DNA from: Ditylenchus dipsaci
Lineage: Eukaryota; Nematoda; Chromadorea; Rhabditida; Anguinidae
Length of the DNA: 64,000 nt
Direction: 5' to 3'
Assembly (NCBI GenBank): GCA_004194705.1
Contig: SADC01001112.1
Coordinates: 1-64,000 of the forward strand
Part shown: positions 43,101-54,330 of the stretch, piece by piece
How the letters are laid out: the number at the start of each line of letters is the position of its first letter
How positions within the stretch are numbered: the stretch's first letter is position 1
Position numbers and translations under genes: made by a program
The notes under the pieces: generated by a model
What the model saw: only the letters and a program-made list of their open reading frames with translations
What the model was told of the DNA's origin: nothing
Database searches by the model: none

Positions 43101-44955
43101 AATTTTTCAATAATATTTTGTAATTTTTTCTTCTGCTAAATTATACCCAAAATCAAAAACTTCTTGATACATCCCAAATAATAATATAATATCTCAGTTC
43201 AGAGTGAATATTAAAATTGCTCATTGCATTCTCATAATTACCATGAGCTCAACCGGTTCCACTTTCAAGACTTTGTTTCACCATCAAAGAAATTTCGAGA
43301 TCAGCCAAAAATTAGCCACAACATTTTTCGATTTTTGACGGGTTCGAAATTTGGTTATTGTTTGGTTAGAGAAAGTAAGGTATTCAATAAAAAGGAAACT
43401 CATCTCCTGTTAAGATTAAAAAATTCAATCCAAAAATATTATAAAAATTTTCATGAGAAGACATTTTAAAATAATTGAACATATTTTAATATTAAATATC
43501 ACTGGCACAGTGATCAGAACTAAGAAAAATTCGCTCTGAACTCCTTGTTTTTAGCAATCTGAAGATTTGAGTCCCCACCGCCAAATTAGTATTTCTGAAA
43601 AGAAACAGTTAGAAGATGAGTTGCCAATTGATGTAATTTCACCAAGCAGTGACAATTTAATGGTTCGTTCAATTTGGTTTTAAAATTAAGGAAGCTAGAG
43701 GTTGGCTTATCTGGTAGACAGCTTCAAAATAATAAATCTTTCATTTTAGGCATTGAAAACAACTGCTGGTGACCACAAGGGAAGGAAGGTTTCTAAAAGA
43801 GGAAGGCAAAAAAGTTTTTTTTCAACTACGAAGGTCATTGAGAAAAAGCGAAAGAAGCAGAAAGAAAAGACTCCGCCAACTCCGAAAAAACAAGAAGTCG
43901 CACAGCTGTTATCGCCAAAGCTTCACTACAATGCCGGGAAAGCTGTCAAGAGCCAAACAATCATGTCCACTTCTTATCCTTCAGGAGTTGTCTCAAATAA
44001 TGGAAAGTTTGGTCAAAGTGTTAGTCCAAATACAGTTATTGACAAGAGTCGGGCCATCATTTCTCCTCCTGGTCTGCTCAACAAACTCGATTTTTCTTTT
44101 GCAAGTGACTATGGTTCAAGCTATTCGAATGTCAGCTACCTAACTTCGGATATCAAGGTGGCTGAAAGAATCAGTGCAGTGGATGGTCGATTACTCACTT
44201 GCTTTTTCACCAAGGTCTACTGCTTCAGCAATCACTTTTTCAAGAGGGATCTGATGAAAATTGATGGTTGGTTGTCTTGTTTATCTCAATTAGCCTCAAT
44301 AATTTTAGCTTGTTGTAGGTGTAAATTATATCTGTGTAGAACAGTACTACATGTACTATAAGGCCAAAGTGTTTGGAGACTTAACGGCTGCTAATAGGTA
44401 CATACTTGTAAATTTCTTCTAATACAAAAAAATGTGTCTATAGAGTAATGCTCGCAAATACTCCATCCTCTATGAAAAAAGTTGGGTCAAATATCGTCAA
44501 CTTTAATCAAAATAAGTGGAGGCCGATAGCAATACAGGTAAGATTTTTTCACAATTCGTTTCTTTTGATACGTTGTTGAGAAAGAGGACTGTAATTTACA
44601 GTACTATTGAGCTGGTCGTCTATTATTAAAACTAATTTTTTAGGTAATGGTAATCGGAGCGTTACGGAAATTTGAGCAAAATCCAGATCTGCGGCAACAT
44701 CTATTTGACACTGCAGGCTCAATATTAGTAGAGGCATCACCATCAGACAAATAGTAAGTTTAATCCTCTACATTAAATTTCAATGCTTTAGCTAATTTTA
44801 CTTTTCAGTTGGGGCGTTGGCTTGGGTATAAAATCTCCAGCTATCCGTGATATTGCAAAGTGGCCCGGACTAAATGTGCTCGGAAAACCTTGACAATGAT
44901 TCGGGAGAAGCTAATGCAACGAGATGAATTCAAAACTGAAAGAAGAGTGTTTTGA
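40119..44955 (+). CDS. NADAR (YbiA-like) domain protein with long basic N-terminus
   Basis: NADAR/YbiA domains are N-glycosidases; characterised members act on ADP-ribosylated guanine or on riboflavin-pathway intermediates. The role here is unknown. Exons: 40119-40517, 41204-41545, 43555-43662, 43750-44266, 44319-44397, 44444-44537, 44644-44753, 44809-44955. The first ~340 residues are low-complexity, Ser/Lys/Pro-rich with a DDDLPDIPLPPAPP stretch and KKRKKQKEK-type basic clusters. The domain itself reads FSNHFFKRDLMKIDG, VNYICVEQYYMYYKAKVFGD (conserved Glu), VNFNQNKWRPIAIQVM, ALRKFEQNPDLRQHL, LVEASPSDKYWGVGLG and IAKWPGLNVLGK. A TGA at 44891 is reached only because one A is missing from the run at 44884; the shifted frame continues TLTMIREKLMQ to TGA at 44955. 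Its second intron spans the right arm of the long inverted repeat. Confidence 0.82.
40532..41139. mobile_element. Degenerate Tigger-like element with nested insertions
   Basis: Left remnant CAGAACGACACCCCGGTCAAGTTCGTTCCCGC and right end CGTTAAATTGAGTGTCGACTG-TA. It contains a TTGCCTTGGTCCCCCCTGTTG fragment and the CCACGACCGGATAC motif shared with 2310-2340. It lies in intron 1 of the NADAR gene; the homologous right half is in the left arm of the inverted repeat. Confidence 0.6.
40975..43339. repeat. Right arm of the long inverted repeat
   Basis: Reverse complement of 2350-1. It includes NADAR exon 2, the MITE at 41878-42304, the foldback at 42391-42503 and about 800 bp of otherwise unique sequence. 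Because single-copy exon sequence is included, the duplicated unit is genomic rather than a mobile element. Confidence 0.85.
41878..42304. mobile_element. TA-flanked MITE, CAGTCAAACCTCG ends (second copy)
   Basis: Counterpart of 1031-1446 in the inverted repeat, with cleaner ends (CAGTCAAACCTCGATTTAGT and ACTAAATCGAGGTTTGACTG) and about 10 bp longer. Both copies sit at the equivalent position, so the insertion preceded the duplication. Confidence 0.9.
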
Positions 44956-45260
44956 GATTTCGGAATGCGTGCAAATTTGTCTGTATAAAAGGTTGTTGAA
45001 TCTAGTTTGGTGGGTTATTGAAGTAGATGTAAAAATTTTGTTGGCCGTTATAAAGAATAATTTAGATGTGTCTATGTTTTCAAAATTGGCTTATGTGGCA
45101 TTAGGATTCGTTCTTCTTTATTCGTTCACCATTAATATAAATATAGAAGTCTTTGGAACCAAAACAAAAAGATGATGAAGGAACAAAGAAACAGATTCAC
45201 TGATTACAGAAATAAGGCACTGAGAACAGAGAGGAAAAAGAAAAATAAGACAACGACTTG

Positions 45261-46943
45261 AAGGGGCATGCCCACGCTAATAAGTCTAATTCCAAATATT
45301 TGAATTTACGGTCACCAGTTTTTGACGCTACTGGCTTAGCTCTCAAGCCAGCTTCTTCTTTATTCGTAGCTGGCTTAGCTCTAACTCTCAAGCCCCCTGC
45401 GTCCCTTTCGGGGGCGCAGGGGGCTTGGGGGCTTGGAGTTGAGATGCGCACACCCACATAACTTAGACACAAATCACTCGAAAGCGACTCTGGATGCATG
45501 AAAAAACGGGGCAGGGCGAACTCGTATTCGCAAAACTCGTATTCGTAAAACTCGTATTTGACAAAACTCGTATTCGCAAAACTCGTATTTGACAAAACTC
45601 GTATTCGGCAAAACTCGTATTTGACAAAACTCGTATTCGGCAAAACTCGTATTTGACAAAACTCGTATTCGCAAAGCTCGCATTCGACAAAACTCGTATT
45701 CTACCAAAATTCGCTTGTTTTTATGAGTTAAACACACATTCACAAGGCAATATTCCAATATATATCCGACTTATAAGCGTTGTTGTCTTTAAAATCTACT
45801 CATACTAACTGTGATTCTGCTTTTACTTTATTTTTCCTTATTTCTTTTTTTTATTTTTTAAAAAGAGGAGTGTGCAAAATACCATCTAGATCAAGGATTC
45901 CTGTAATATGAAGGATATTGAACGATAAAAAAAACCAACCGATGAAGTTCGTCTCGATGTATTTCACGTAATGAGGGATAGTCGGAAAAGAGGCCACATT
46001 GTCAGCTTCAAGGAGCGTTGGCTTAATCCAGTCGTGAAAGAGTGAGCTTCTGTAATGAACCGGAGCGTACATCGGTGTTAGAAGGAGAGAACACGATGTA
46101 TATAAGACGAGACACCTAGACTCATACAAAAACAAGCTAATTTGGTTAGAATACGAGTTTTGTCAAATACGAGTTTGGCCGAATACGAGTTTTGTCAAAT
46201 ACGAGTTTTGCGAATACGAGTTTTGTCAAATACGAGTTTTGCGAATACGAGTTTTGTCAAATACGAGTTTTGCGAATACGAGTTCGCCCTGCCCCGAAAA
46301 ACATGCATACCAGAGTTATTTATGCGGTCGGCCCCAGTATTCAAAACTATGTTCAACATCTTTGATTTTACGACCGAAAAGGGTTTCCCCCCTCTTCAGG
46401 CCTGGGGCTACGAGCCAGAGGCTCAGCCGTCCAAAATTTACACGACAACCATCAGGATCCACCCGGCTGATCGGTCCGATCATTTCGAGTAGTTATACTT
46501 TTACGTGCACCACAAGTGGCTGGGTTTCAAAGTGACTTCAACGCTAAGAGAATTAATACTCTTTGGTACTTATAGGCACTATAGAAGTGGCCCTGTTTTG
46601 TCCCTTCCCCTCCCAATACAGCCCTTGAACCCTATTTTAATTGCTTTTCTGGACCTTTTATGGCGAAATTATTGCTTAAAAATATGTTTTGACCACTCCT
46701 AAAAATCTTGATTTTTGGGGGGGGGGTATAAGCCAGTAGGTCCGAGGATTGGGGGGGGGTATAAGCCAGTAGCGCCCAGTTTTTATTACGGAGACAAAAA
46801 CAAATTTCGACGATAAAAATACCGAAAATGGTTGAAATGAACGGCAAAAATATTTAAATTTCGTTTTGTCTCCGTAATAAAAAATGGTGACCAAAAAATT
46901 TAGACATTCGAAATTGGACTTATTAGCGTGGGCATGGCCTCAT
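45261..46943. mobile_element. Array-ended composite with GCATGCCCACGCTAATAAGTC ends
   Basis: Outer inverted ends GGGGCATGCCCACGCTAATA (45265) and GACTTATTAGCGTGGGCATG (46918-46937). Within are inverted arrays of a 16-19 bp unit (AAAACTCGTATTTGAC/CG) at 45518-45715 and 46150-46290. A dispersed repeat (45300-45510, 46290-46375) and a hairpin TTTTTATTACGGAGACAAA (46786-46885) lie inside. Reading frames through the arrays give VKYEFCEYEF-like repeats but have no gene signals. Confidence 0.7.
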
Positions 46944-47121
46944 AAGGGGGGGGGGGGTTCTGGAGACATTTATGACTATCGCTTGACATTGATTTCTACT
47001 ATACTTTATTACCTCTATGGGTCATAATGTTGCTCTATTACTGCGGATACATCTGTGGGTAGGCATCGCATCTTAGAGGTGCTAAGAGCCCTTTAGAGTT
47101 GGCAAATAAATGTAGAAATCA

Positions 47122-47445
47122 ATGTCGAAAACCTCAGTCTTCCATTACGAAAAAATTGACCATTTTGCCTGCTTTGAAAAAATGTATATTTTTAAACCAA
47201 CAAAGCTTTTAGTTATTTTATTTTATACACCGTACCAGGTTGGATTTAATATTTTATTTACAGCAGGCAAATTCCGCTTTGGCCATTCCTTTAATGGAAC
47301 CTTACTTAAAGAGATAGGAAAAGAAAAAGAAAAGATACACCAAGAACAATCAACAGACAGAGAAAAGGTGAACTCGTCAAACTCAACAACAACAGTAACA
47401 GTAGACATAAAGCAGATACACACAACAAAAACTTTTAAAAAATAG
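47122..47445 (+). CDS. Hypothetical ORF, doubtful
   Basis: 107-codon frame with a short hydrophobic part (LLVILFYTPYQVGFNILF) and a hydrophilic Ser/Thr/Lys tail. No exon borders, homology or codon signature supports it; the antisense frame is also open. Kept because no repeat explains the region. Confidence 0.2.
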   Translation: MSKTSVFHYEKIDHFACFEKMYIFKPTKLLVILFYTPYQVGFNILFTAGKFRFGHSFNGTLLKEIGKEKEKIHQEQSTDREKVNSSNSTTTVTVDIKQIHTTKTFKK

Positions 47446-47869
47446 AAAAGTGGGATAAATCGCTAGTGGCTTGTCTAACTCTAGTTAAAAAAATCCTAAG
47501 TTCAATTTTAATAAAGTGATATTTTTTGAATATAAGAGTAAATGTAGGTATTCACGGGGAATTTTTCAACCTTATAAAAATCTCTGAAATTTTGTGTGGT
47601 CTGCCTAAAAAATGAAATAGATGGTAGCTTAAAAATGTCAATAAACAACTATGTAAAATGTTTACTGTAAGCTGAAAACAGATACTCGAAATCAAAAGAA
47701 ATATTAATAGAGAAAATACGGAAAGTTGACAATAAACTTTATTGGTCAAATTTGAATCTTTTTCGATCGATGCTGTTGCTATGTATAATTTGTGAAATAG
47801 AACAGCACATTCGACTGCTGAACAAACGATTAAATGGAATGGAGCACTTGAACCTGAACCTGGCAATTT

Positions 47870-48060
47870 TTTTTTGAAAAATTTTTATACCATCAATTTT
47901 TTTGTGTAAATATGATTTTAAAAGGTTTTTTATTCCGTTATGATGAAAAATAATGGTAAAAAAATTTTCAAAAAAAAAATTGCCTTGGTCCTCCAAGCTG
48001 ATTTGACTGGGGGGGGGGGGGCTCAGGTTCAAGTGAGTGGGGGGGGGGGGCTCAGGTTCA
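47870..48060. repeat. Hairpin plus G-run direct repeats
   Basis: GGCAATTTTTTTTTGAAAAA at 47862-47885 pairs with TTTTTTTTATTGCC-like sequence near 47970-47985. Two direct copies of GGGGGGGGGGGCTCAGGTTCAA then follow (about 48008-48062). The CTCAGGTTC phrase also occurs at 21860 and, inverted, at 23700. Confidence 0.6.
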
Positions 48061-48129
48061 ATTTAGCCAATGGAATTACCTTGCTGACTCCGACAATCTT
48101 TTACTCTAAGTTTTAATCTTTTACCATTT

Positions 48130-48650
48130 ACCGCAGTTACTGTATTAACTCCCCAGCCTCTAATAACTCCCCACCCTACGGACCTTATATCTCAGCCTAG
48201 AGCATAGAACATTTCGCAAATCTATTTTTTGCGTTTTCTTAGTTACCACGAGGTCTACTGATTACACTTATTAGATTTTGGTTGAGCACCCGAAAATCTC
48301 AAATCGACCTCAAAATTTTTCGATTTTTTAGAGATTGAAAAATAACTCCCATGGGACTTAAATTAAGTCACTTAATACAGTAAATACGATATATTAGGTC
48401 GTGTCAAAAAATCGCAGCATTTTTTTCAAAAGCCATATTTATGGCATTGCGTTTTCACAATAGATTTTTCATCAATTTTTCAAAAGTTCACCACTCATTT
48501 TGTAGCTGATAATCTTGGCTACAAAACGAGTGGTAAACCTTTAAAAAATTGATGAAAAATTATTTTATTGTAAAAAAACGCAATGCCATAAATATGTCTT
48601 TTGAAAAACAAACCCTGCGAACTTTTGACACGACCCAATATTTGGTTAGT
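48130..48650. mobile_element. Two degraded MITEs (pogo-like and mariner-like)
   Basis: 48137-48388 is bordered by ACTGTATTAACTCCCCAGCC and TTAATACAGTAAATACG-like text and has the GATTTTGGTTGAGCACCCGA block of the CCGTATTT family. 48394-48645 has ends TTAGGTCGTGTCAAAA and TTTTGACACGACCCAA with a palindromic core (TTTTTCATCAATTTTTCAAA), like mariner-derived MITEs. Confidence 0.65.
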
Positions 48651-49256
48651 CTGGTCCGAAAATCGCAAAAAATCCAAATTTACTGGTTATTTCTAATCCT
48701 CCAAATTTTCTAGTAATATACAACGACCCATATTTTTAATAAGATTATTTATATTGAATTTTTATCGGGTCTTTTTATGAAAAAAGGAAGGTCATATACA
48801 GAAACTAGAAATTGGACTGACTAAACAAAACTAGCAAAATATTTTGATATATAGATCAAAAATGCGTGGGAGTTGCTGGGGTCGAACTCGAGGGAATGAC
48901 TCAATATTAAAATTCAGTTTCTTTGGCGTTCTGTCAGACGTACGTTTTAATGATTTTAAGTTAAGATAAAATTTTAACAGCTTATTAATTGCAAGCATTT
49001 TGATCTGCTCAAAATTTAGTTTCGGCACTCTCACAAAATCAAATATTGCCATTAATTATTTTATTTCTCTCAACTTTGAATTACTAATTCATTAACTTTT
49101 TTGCGTAGAAAATCACTAGAGCCAAAACATTTGTCGTATATGTACACACCAGTAGTTTTTTCACATAAAAATACAATATATGCAAGGTTAACAACTACAA
49201 CATTAAACAAGGCCCCGATTATGAGATCAAATAGAGGGAAACGGGAGAAGAAGAAG

Positions 49257-52200
49257 TTACAAAGTTGTTGCACTTAGCTTGAGATCAAAATAGAAACGGC
49301 CTCCTCGGCCCATTCTTTGGCGAACATATGCGTGTCTGTAGCTGCTACTCTCACGGCTTTTGGTTTCTTCAGCCAGGACAGGGAAGATGTGTTGAGCTTT
49401 GCAAGCCTCTTCCAGTGGCTTCAAGGCTATTTCGTAGAAAGAGGGACCGGCATCCAGCTGCACTTTGCGGAACTCCCCTCCCTCACGTTCTTCAGGTTCC
49501 TCCTCCTCTTCTTTTTTGACTGTAGGGAATCTGGGGCGAGTAAAGGCAGCTGAACTGCTGCTAACACTGCCACCCCTGCTCCTCATGGCACTGGATACTG
49601 TGAACACGGGATTGGTGGCTGGCTGCGACACTCGAGGAACAATGCGATATTTGGTGGGCAGACGGTAGATGCAGTTCATCTTGGGCACAAACTCGTAGCG
49701 TCCATCAGCAGAGGAGTTCTTGTCGATGTCCAGAATCTTGTCGGTTTCCACAGAGGGTGGGTATATACTACCCATCCAGTTGGTGGAACTGGATGTGTTG
49801 GCTGGAGTAGAGGGGGTTGGTGTGATTCGACTCCATACCTAAAAATTGATGATGTTTATATGTATAAATCAAGAGACTGTGAAACGCACTGACCTCAGTA
49901 TTCCTTTTCAACCATGTGTCATTGACCACATTATGATCGTAGGAAGTGGTGTTGGCTGATTTGTAGCTCTTTATCCTCTCTTTCCTTCTCTGAGGCACGG
50001 TTAGACTGGTCAATGATGGTTTATTGCTGCCAATACTGCTACTCTGCAAACAAATTAGTTTAATTGAAAGTAATGAATATTATCAAATGAATCCTGACCT
50101 TGCTGACAACTGTAGGTTGTGTGGTTGCCAACTGCCATTCTCCAAACGCTGCTTTTTGGGTGGCGGATTATCGGGAACTTTAAAAGGCTTCAGCTGCTCA
50201 CTCATCTTGTCTAACTGTGCGTTCTGATGGTCCTGCAACCAGTACTGCTGATTGAAGATGGCTTCATCGTATTCCACGAGAGCTACTTTGGTCTTTTCCC
50301 TTTGCTTCATCATCTCCACCAATGCTATGGACCTCTTCAACGCATAGTTCAACCTTAGGATTTTCTCGTAACTGAAATTTAACTGTTAGATTCTAGAAAT
50401 AGCTGTACAACTATATAATTTTATTTAAATATTTTTGATTTGGATACCGTATACTCTCTATGAGCGCTCGGGAAAGCTTACCATATTTCCTCTAATAGCC
50501 ACTCCCTTTAATAGAGCCACTCCCTCGACTTTGAGGGTCTGTATCTCGGGGCAGAGTAAATATTTTGCAAAGCTGTTTATTGCGTTTTCCAACTGCCGTT
50601 CTATCTACCTCTATCTACCGATTAAGTTTTTTCAACTTTGAATTTTCACCTGAAAGTATCCATATCGACACAAAACATTTTAGATTTTCGGGCATCCAAA
50701 AAAAAAAGCCATCTGTGGTTCTATTAAAGAAAATACGGTATTTTCAACCCTTTTAAAATCAGGAAAGCTTGGGTCGATCTCAGGATTTTCGGGTGAAAGT
50801 TTAAAAAAGAGAATCGGTTAAACTCGTGGGCATTAAGAAGATGCAAAAAACCTCTGCAAAATCTTTACTTTGCCCCAAGAAGTTCTTTAAAGTAGAGGAG
50901 ACTAATTGAAGAGAATACGGTAGCTGTATTTTTTTAAACAACTGTGAGATAGTTTTTTGAGATAACTGTAGGATTACCTAAACTATCTAAACTGTACGGC
51001 CAAATGAACTGTACACGTTGTATGAATAATGGAGAAAAATTTACGTTTGGATTTCAGTTTTCTGCTTTTTTCTGGTCTGCACTTTGTCAGCACGCTTCCT
51101 AAAGGCCACATAGGGATTGATGACTGTCTTTTCATCTCTTCGACCATCTGTATTTAGGCGAGGCACTAGGACGTGGGGTTTGTTGGTGGTCACATTGCAC
51201 GCTGCTTGCTACAAAATACGGAATATCTTTAGTTAGCTCAAACTATGCGTCAATTTCAATGCAAGGCTACATATTATTCAGTCATCTGTGAAATTTTTGA
51301 GACAACTAACTTGGGTAAGAGCATAGTGGTTACGCCGTCCGTCGTCGTTTTAATTTTTTTCATCGCCGTCCTGCGTTTTAATCAAACTTTTTATAACGAA
51401 ACGCTTTTTTATTTTACATCATAAAATCAGTTTTTATTTTTCTACCTTATTTCGGGTGACCGTCCAGGTTTTCTTTCACTTTTAGTATAAAAAAATGAGG
51501 CCGTCCTAATTTTACATGAAAATTTTCAAAAAAAATCGGAGAATTAGAAAGATCTCATTTTTTTAACTAAAAGTGAAAGAAAACCTGGACGGTCACCCAA
51601 AAATAAGGTAGAAAAAAAACCGAATATATGATGTAAATTTAAAAAAAGCGTTCCGTTATAAAAAATTTCATGAAAATGCAAGACTGCGATGGAAAAGATT
51701 AGGAAGGCGACAAACAGCGTAACCACTATGGGTAAGAGTCGCGTTAAAGAAATGTTCAAAAACATAACGCCAAAAGACCAATTTTGAATAGGGGAAGGAA
51801 GGTGGTGGTAGTTTTTTGATCTCATCGTGTAGTTGTAATTCTGTAGACGATACATTTTTTGAATATTTTTCGGATCCCTAGAGCAAAAAATACTCAAAAA
51901 AATAAGGCGGATCTAGAATTCTCTACGTCGCACTAAATATTCGGAAATTTTCATATTTCGAAAAATATTCGAATTATCAAACAATTTTGAAAATAACAAT
52001 TTACAACAATTTATACTACAATTTTGCAACCATAACAATTTTGACAATTTTTTCGGATAGCAATTTTGCAACTATGATCAGATTTGATTAACTGTAAAAT
52101 TTGAAAAAATTGTATTAAAATAACTAAGATTAAATTGACTGTAAAACATTTTAGACAACTTTAAAAATTTAGTCTTTGGCGAATTTACAGGAATACCGAC

Positions 52201-53910
52201 CTTTCTTTTCTGCAGCCAATAATCGTAGACATCGTCCACCACCTGGCAGTCATACCTCTGCAATAGCACTTTGGCTTCCAAAGGTTGGATGATATCTGTT
52301 TGAGAAGCTAGTTCAAGTTTCTCGATGATCTGCTCAAAATGGTCAATGCAGATGTTGTGTCTGCTGCTCAGCCATTCCTCATCCTCCGAGTCCGCATCGT
52401 AGACTGATTGGTTGAGAAAGAACGACACAAAATCTGCAAAATAAGTATTATTGAAAATAGGTCGCAAACGAATGTCATTACAGATAAAAACTGAAAATAT
52501 AGCCAATAAATATTTTTGAGTTTTAAAAAATCAGAATTAAAAAAAATTCACTTCAAAATAAAAAAATTATTGACACTAAATCACTAAAAAGACTTTACTG
52601 TTGACTGTATATTAAAAAGGTTGTTTATTAAAGGACCATGGTTTTTGTGTGCGGTGGTTCGATGAAAATTTGAATTGGCGGGGACACTGCTCTTTGGTCT
52701 CTCACTGTACTCTTTGGAGTCAATCGAAATAACTCCAAAGAGTAGAGTGAGAGACCAAAGAGAAGTGTCCCCTGCCAATTCAAATTTTTGTCATGCCACT
52801 GTGCGCAAAAACCATTGTCCTTTGAGTTAATGCCATTTCTAAGTTCAATATTCTACCTCGAAAAACAATAAGCTTCTTGCTCCTTGAATTCCTCTGCCTG
52901 TAGATCTTCTGGTATTCTTGCTCGTCCAGGTGCAGAACCTGGGGTGTGGGAATGACATGATTCTCTACGGCAACGCCTGCTGAAGTGGCTTTCTGCGCGT
53001 AAATCGCTTGTTGCAGGTGGGATTCCTGCAAAAAAAATTGATAACTTTTTTTTATACGGAAATTTTGTGAAGAAAGCATAAACACCGGTTTTCGAAAGGA
53101 TTTAAAAAGGAATCGATAAAAAAAATTTGAGAAAAAATTTGTTTCAAAATCAATATTCTACAGTCTTAAAAAAATAAAAGATTAAAAAATTTTGGAAAAT
53201 TATTCGCCCTCATAAAATGATAACGCACAATAAAAAAATTCTTTAATTTCATATCACAATTTTTTCAAAAAACTTTGATCCCAAAAGCGAAATTTTTTTC
53301 AACCAATTCACAAAAACTGATATTCAAATGGGAAGTTTTTAGGCGCCTCTCGCAAATATCGATTGGCAGCCGCAACAGTGTTCCCCATAACAAATTCCAA
53401 TAATCCCACAAAAAGTACTATAACAGCAACCCAAAAGCTAGGTAATAGCAACAGTGATTAGCAGTAGAATATCCCTATAGTAGGGGGACTGGAATCGGGT
53501 GGAAACAATTCCCCCTTAATCAAAAATCGATCAGCCCTACCAACACCCATTCCCCAATAGTAGTAGGTAGGTGCACACGCAGTGCTGCCTAGAGAGCATT
53601 GGCAGTGGGGAGAGGTTAGAGAAAAAAGCAATGGCGGCCATGTTATCGACCCAAAAACACCCACCAGTTCCTCCTCCTTTTCCATGCCGGTTGGCGCCAC
53701 TTGGACGGCGCGTTTCACCTTGGGGCTCCGCTGACGACATTTGTGGCGAATCCGGACGGCCAACTTCTTGGCCGGATCTAGAACGCGGGCCCGGAACACC
53801 TTCTTCTCGGGCATCATTGAGCATTGGTTGGGTCTGTTGTTGGAAGGAGGATGGTTGTTGCTGCTGCTGGCTTGGATGGTGATGCTGGCGGTGGAGGAGC
53901 GGGAGGCCAT
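49257..53910 (-). CDS. EPC: Enhancer of polycomb (EPC) homologue
   Basis: Scaffold subunit of the NuA4/TIP60 histone acetyltransferase; nuclear. Exons (minus): 53910-53665, 53025-52857, 52433-52201, 51208-51045, 50371-50099, 50043-49894, 49838-49257. The EPC-A domain shows VFRARVLDPAKKL, APTGMEKEEELESHLQQAI, NHVIPTPQV, VYDADSEDEEWL and AKVLLQRYDCQVVDDVYDYW, then DEKTVINPYVAFRKRADKVQ and YEKILRLNYALKRSIALVEM. The EPC C-terminal signature VRQRMGRGGRFYFDL lies close to the end. The start could be 53910 or the internal Met pair just before PEKKVFRAR. Reading phase does not join at exon 5/exon 6 (50099/50043), again consistent with one lost base. Intron 3 carries a hAT element (51322-51730), intron 4 pogo-like debris and intron 2 a foldback (52665-52788). 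Confidence 0.88.
50446..50930. mobile_element. Nested pogo-like fragments in an EPC intron
   Basis: CCGTATACTCTCTATGAGCG at about 50447, CCATATTTCCTCTAATAGCC at 50482, AAAGAAAATACGG at 50728-50740 and TTGAAGAGAATACGG at 50908-50922 are two left and two right ends of CCGTATTT-type elements, apparently one inserted in another. Internal TTTTCAACCC, GGATTTTCGGGTGAAAG and AATCGGTTAAACTCGTGGG match siblings at 3441 and 16860. Confidence 0.65.
51322..51730. mobile_element. hAT-type element, CATAGTGGTTACGC ends
   Basis: 409 bp with ends CATAGTGGTTACGCCGTCC / CGTAACCACTATG and an exact 8-bp duplication GGTAAGAG (51314-51321, 51731-51738). Long inverted arms (GACCGTCCAGGTTTTCTTTC). Lies in an intron of the EPC gene. 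Confidence 0.92.
52665..52788. repeat. Foldback, AAATTTGAATTGGCGGGGAC ends
   Basis: Arms of about 55 bp with CTCTTTGGTCTCTCACTGTA. Structurally the same as 826-946 (same end, same 'tctcactgtactctt' core) but diverged. Located in EPC intron 2. Confidence 0.85.
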
Positions 53911-54204
53911 TATGATGACACAGCAGCAGATGTGTGTGTATGACTGTAAGGAGGCAGAGCAGTGTGTCCTTCACTTCCTTTCTCCTCAGAATGCAGTAAA
54001 CAATAGTGAGAAAGACGGCCTGAAAAGAAAGGAAATAGTTAGGTTTGGGTGGAGACCAGAGAAACAGAGGGAGCAGTGTGCAATGAGTGCGGCTAACCAT
54101 TGTGACTGCTGCTGCCTAGTGTCTCTTATTTTCTTCCTTCTTACCCTCTCTCGTGTGTTTTGGTTGAGGGGAAGGAAGTGGAAAACAAAATCAATTTTTG
54201 CGGA

Positions 54205-54330
54205 TTAGGAATTCGTCTTGAGACAAGAAAATTTTAAATAAAGTTTTAAATCAAGTTTTTGTAAAAAATAATTTTTGCGGATCAGGAATTCGTCTTGAGA
54301 CAAGAAAATTTTAAATAAAGTTTTTGAAAA
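54205..54330 (+). repeat. Direct repeat of about 55 bp
   Basis: GCGGATTAGGAATTCGTCTT + GAGACAAGAAAATTTTAAATAAAG at about 54198-54243 is repeated at about 54277-54322 (GCGGATCAGGAATTCGTCTT). Simple duplication. Confidence 0.75.

Noticed and set aside
45463..46492. ORFs encoding VKYEFCEYEF and SNTSFANTSF repeats
   Set aside because: They arise from the CTCGTATTTGAC tandem arrays in both orientations; no gene context, and several frames are open at once.
49317..49668. Plus-strand ORFs over 49.3-49.7 kb
   Set aside because: Antisense to the last EPC exon, whose frame has the family C-terminal signature.
53537..54208. Long ORFs on both strands over the EPC first exon
   Set aside because: They are shadow frames over a GC-richer exon; only the minus-strand frame from 53910 carries the FRAR...PTGMEKEEE motifs.
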